Below are positions 23,535 to 25,633 of a DNA stretch of 25,633 bases, in pieces. Location: contig JAGGWU010000058.1 of the NCBI GenBank assembly GCA_021163465.1, forward strand, positions 1 to 25,633. Direction: 5' to 3'. Source of the stretch: Candidatus Bipolaricaulota bacterium. GTDB lineage: Bacteria > Bipolaricaulota > Bipolaricaulia > Bipolaricaulales > Bipolaricaulaceae. Under the pieces are notes generated by a model. The model was given only the letters and a program-made list of their open reading frames with translations, searched no databases and was not told where the DNA came from. Position 1 is the first letter of the stretch. Every line of letters begins with the position of its first letter. The position numbers and the translations under genes were made by a program.

Positions 23535-24809
23535 TTATTGGGTCGGGACCGCGAGCGGGCCCGGGACTTGGAAGACGAGGAGACGGTTCACCACGTCCAC
23601 GAACGCCCGCAGGTACTCTTGCGGAGACGCGGACAGGCGCACGAGGTTCAGTCGGGTGACCTCCGCCGCGGCCGCGGGGCCGGAGATAAGGCGGGCCCAA
23701 TGTTTCAGCGAGCTCTGTCTTTGTTCCAACGCGAAAAGAACCTCCTCCGTGGGTTCCGCCCACGCGCCGGCCAGGATCTCCTCTATCCTCTCGAGGTCCT
23801 CGGCCGCGGCGGAGCCGGTGTAAAAGGCCGTGTTCAGCTGCAAAAGCTTCTCCCGTTCCTCGAGGGGAAGCAGGGGCCAGAGGAAGCTCGCCCTGAGCAT
23901 GATGCCCCGGCGCCGGAATTCGTAGAGGAGTTCCCCTTGAGGGGAAATCTCGACCTCCCTCAGCCCCGTAAGCCACTCCTTCACGAACGTATCCCATCCT
24001 GCGCCGTAGGCTTCGCGGAAGGTCGCGAGGAAAACCTCCCGCGAGGCGGCATCCGGCCCCCATGAGAAGAGCCCCAGGACCGCCGGGGGAGGGAGGCGTT
24101 CGGCCAGGGCCTCCACCAAGGTGGCGCCAAGCTCGTAGACGACGAAAACGGGCACGGTGGAAAGGTTATCGGCTTCCCGGACCCAGATGGCCGCCATCTC
24201 CCGCTCGAGCTCTCGCTCCACCGGCTCCCGGAGGCCGAGGGCGTGCTCGGTCCAACGGGCCATCCCCTCCACCAGCACGTTGGGGTCCAGGCCGAGTTCC
24301 GGGACCTCAAAGCCCACAAGGCTTTGGATCAGGTGGGTGAGCTCATGGGCGAGGGTCGCTTCCCAGCGTGTGGATAGACAACACGCGGCAACACAACCCA
24401 ACGTCGTCGCCTCGGGCTCCCGTTGTGCGAGCTCCCGCAGTGGATCCTCGAGCGCATCGTCGGGGACCGTGTAGTAAAAGAGCCCGGCGACGCCGAAGTG
24501 ATGCACATCACGCCAGTACTCCTCGAAGTCATCGTAGAGCACCACGAGCACCCTCTCCGGGGCCGGCGGGAGGAGTTCCGGGGAGACGTTCGTCCTCCAT
24601 TGGGCGGAAAGCTCCGCGAGGGAGGTACCAGGGGGAAGCCAAAGGTCGATCACGGCCTCGTAAATCCCTTGGACCTTGGCCAAAGGGGACTCCTCCGCTG
24701 CGGGATAAACCACATAGCAGCAAGGGGCTTCCCCCACCATCCAACCGGCTTGCAGGGCCCCTGCCCAAAGCGCTGTGGCCAAAGCGACTACAAGGACTCG
24801 GTTCCACAT
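23535..24809 (-). CDS. Secreted HExxH metalloprotease-like protein
   Basis: A 424-residue exported protein with a signal peptide (residues 1-22). The zinc site is visible: HELTH at 155-159 within WEATLAHELTHLIQS, and a glutamate downstream at E181 in LVEGMARWTEHALG, as in gluzincin peptidases of the MA clan. Paired cysteines at 30-31, 139, 143 and 144 may form disulfides. The C-terminal 200 residues are helical and unrecognised; they contain no membrane segment. Proteolysis of envelope or external proteins is likely, but the substrate is unknown. It is divergent from the small secreted protein at 24905 and 30 bases upstream of the adenosine-kinase gene on the same strand. The exact family cannot be set by eye. 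Confidence 0.8.
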   Translation of the reverse strand: MWNRVLVVALATALWAGALQAGWMVGEAPCCYVVYPAAEESPLAKVQGIYEAVIDLWLPPGTSLAELSAQWRTNVSPELLPPAPERVLVVLYDDFEEYWRDVHHFGVAGLFYYTVPDDALEDPLRELAQREPEATTLGCVAACCLSTRWEATLAHELTHLIQSLVGFEVPELGLDPNVLVEGMARWTEHALGLREPVERELEREMAAIWVREADNLSTVPVFVVYELGATLVEALAERLPPPAVLGLFSWGPDAASREVFLATFREAYGAGWDTFVKEWLTGLREVEISPQGELLYEFRRRGIMLRASFLWPLLPLEEREKLLQLNTAFYTGSAAAEDLERIEEILAGAWAEPTEEVLFALEQRQSSLKHWARLISGPAAAAEVTRLNLVRLSASPQEYLRAFVDVVNRLLVFQVPGPLAVPTQ

Positions 24810-24904
24810 CCGAGACCACCACAGGGATTTTAGGGCGAAACGGGCGATGGGGAGGTGACCATCGTCCTTGTTTTTTCCGCTTTCCGGGCTTCAGTGTTGG
24901 CGCG

Positions 24905-25402
24905 ATGCGTGGCCTTTGGGCGGTGGTGATTATCGTGCTTTCGTTGCCTGCTGTGGGGGCGGCCTGGACCGAGATCCCGGGGCCCCACGGGAGCGCCCTT
25001 TTCCTTCCGCCGGGGTGCGCGGTGGTGCCGTACGCGGAGGGGATCACCAGGGTGGAGCTCCCGATCCCGGCGGGGACGCTCCTGGTGGAGCTCTTCCTGT
25101 TGCTCGAGGGCGGGATCGGTCGGATTCCCCGAGGGCGGCCGGTATGGGTCGGGGACCGGCAGTTCCTTCTCCATCGCTGGCTCGAGGGCGCGGCGGGCTC
25201 CCGCTATGAAGCTTTCCGCTTCGCCGCCGCTTTGGAAGAGGGGAAGTGGGTATCTTTGACCTTTGTCATCCACACCGCAAATCCCGGGATGTTCCCCGAG
25301 CCTCCCCCACCCTACGACCGTGGGGCGATCCTTGAGATGATTTGGGAGATCCTCCTCAACGCGCGGTTCCCTCGGGTGAGGTCCGAAAGGGTTATGCGAT
25401 AA
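24905..25402 (+). CDS. Small secreted protein of unknown function
   Basis: A 165-residue protein with a signal peptide (MRGLWAVVIIVLSLPAVGAA). The mature part is beta-rich with alternating hydrophobics (SALFLPPGCAVVPYAEG, TLLVELFLLLEGGIG, QFLLHRWLEGAAGSRYEAFR, WVSLTFVIHTANPG) and shows no catalytic motif I recognise. The frame is open far upstream, but only antisense to the metalloprotease, so the ATG at 24905 with the signal peptide is the sensible start. It has no clear ribosome site. The last codons overlap, on the opposite strand, a relic of a coiled-coil protein, so the C-terminus may have been reshaped by that junction. Confidence 0.65.
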   Translation: MRGLWAVVIIVLSLPAVGAAWTEIPGPHGSALFLPPGCAVVPYAEGITRVELPIPAGTLLVELFLLLEGGIGRIPRGRPVWVGDRQFLLHRWLEGAAGSRYEAFRFAAALEEGKWVSLTFVIHTANPGMFPEPPPPYDRGAILEMIWEILLNARFPRVRSERVMR

Positions 25403-25446
25403 AGGGCCTTCACCTCCGTGCGCACGGAACCTATTTCCTGCCGCAA
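25384..25446 (-). pseudogene. Relic of a Bdr-like coiled-coil protein
   Basis: Read on the minus strand, this gives LRQEIGSVRTEVKALYRITL plus S, which aligns with LKGEINSVREDVRSLYRMTLS in the protein at 22783-22983. No start, no membrane helix and no stop context are kept. It overlaps the end of the small secreted gene by 19 bases. Only about 21 codons remain. Confidence 0.5.
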
Positions 25447-25553
25447 CCTTTATGTTCAGCCTCGAGGCAACACAGGCCGGCCTTATGGCGATGGGCGTCG
25501 GATTAAACGAAGCCGTGGGGCCTGAATTAGGCGGACGATTGTCCGGCGGGGAA

Positions 25554-25584
25554 TGGACGCAATGACTTCCGAAAGGCCTATAAT
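25554..25584 (+). promoter_or_regulatory. Possible promoter reading out of the window
   Basis: A perfect TATAAT (25579-25584) with only a weak -35 (TGGACG at 25554-25559, 19-base spacer). An ATG follows at 25627 after CGGGGG, but too little sequence remains to judge a gene. Confidence 0.35.
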
Positions 25585-25633
25585 GGAACCAAAGTTTTGT
25601 CGGAATCACGGTTGACGGACCGGGGGATGGTGA

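Overview
This is a GC-rich, gene-dense bacterial window of about 25.6 kb. Three kinds of gene point to a cell with an outer membrane: apolipoprotein N-acyltransferase, a Skp/OmpH-like chaperone and several lipobox proteins. The adenosine-specific kinase family is commonest in archaea and thermophilic bacteria. Together with the many PKD-domain envelope proteins this suggests a deep-branching, possibly thermophilic phylum. Bipolaricaulota/Acetothermia is my low-confidence guess, not a demonstrated assignment.

Layout. (1) 1-7190 is an envelope region. It holds the 3' part of lnt, two PKD lipoproteins on the minus strand, and a divergent plus-strand operon. That operon encodes an ECF sigma factor, a one-TM protein with an external CBM48-like domain (probable anti-sigma factor), a secreted unknown, and a large DUF4384/PEGA/3xPKD protein, and it ends at a strong terminator. 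A c-di-GMP-I (GEMM) riboswitch whose downstream hairpin sequesters the Shine-Dalgarno lies between the two PKD lipoproteins. (2) 7223-11661 holds a DNA alkyltransferase, a coiled-coil protein with a degenerate nuclease-like domain, mraY, gatA and a tRNA-Leu that abuts gatA. (3) 11727-14771 is a Crp-like regulator followed by an overlapping PAS histidine kinase and single-domain response regulator. (4) 14832-15056 has no protein gene but appears to encode a terminator-ended structured RNA with tRNA-like elements. (5) 15072-21684 is a phosphonate-type ABC transporter (phnD, phnC and two RDD-fused permeases), then nadC, a tail-anchored coiled-coil protein and the Skp-like chaperone. (6) 21685-22983 is a decayed accessory patch: an ABC-permease tail, a recombinase tail, a VapB-like antitoxin with a frameshifted VapC, and a truncated coiled-coil protein. 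(7) 23022-25633 holds an adenosine-specific kinase, a secreted HExxH metalloprotease-like protein, a small secreted unknown, and a promoter-like site near the edge.

How it works together. The left third reads as a surface/adhesion module with two possible control layers: transmembrane sigma/anti-sigma control through a carbohydrate-binding-like domain, and second-messenger control of one lipoprotein through c-di-GMP. The transporter block is a translationally coupled uptake operon whose binding-protein gene has its own promoter and is followed by a terminator, which would give excess binding protein over membrane components. The best candidates for something undescribed are the structured RNA at 14868-15056 and the riboswitch/CBM48-sigma surface module.
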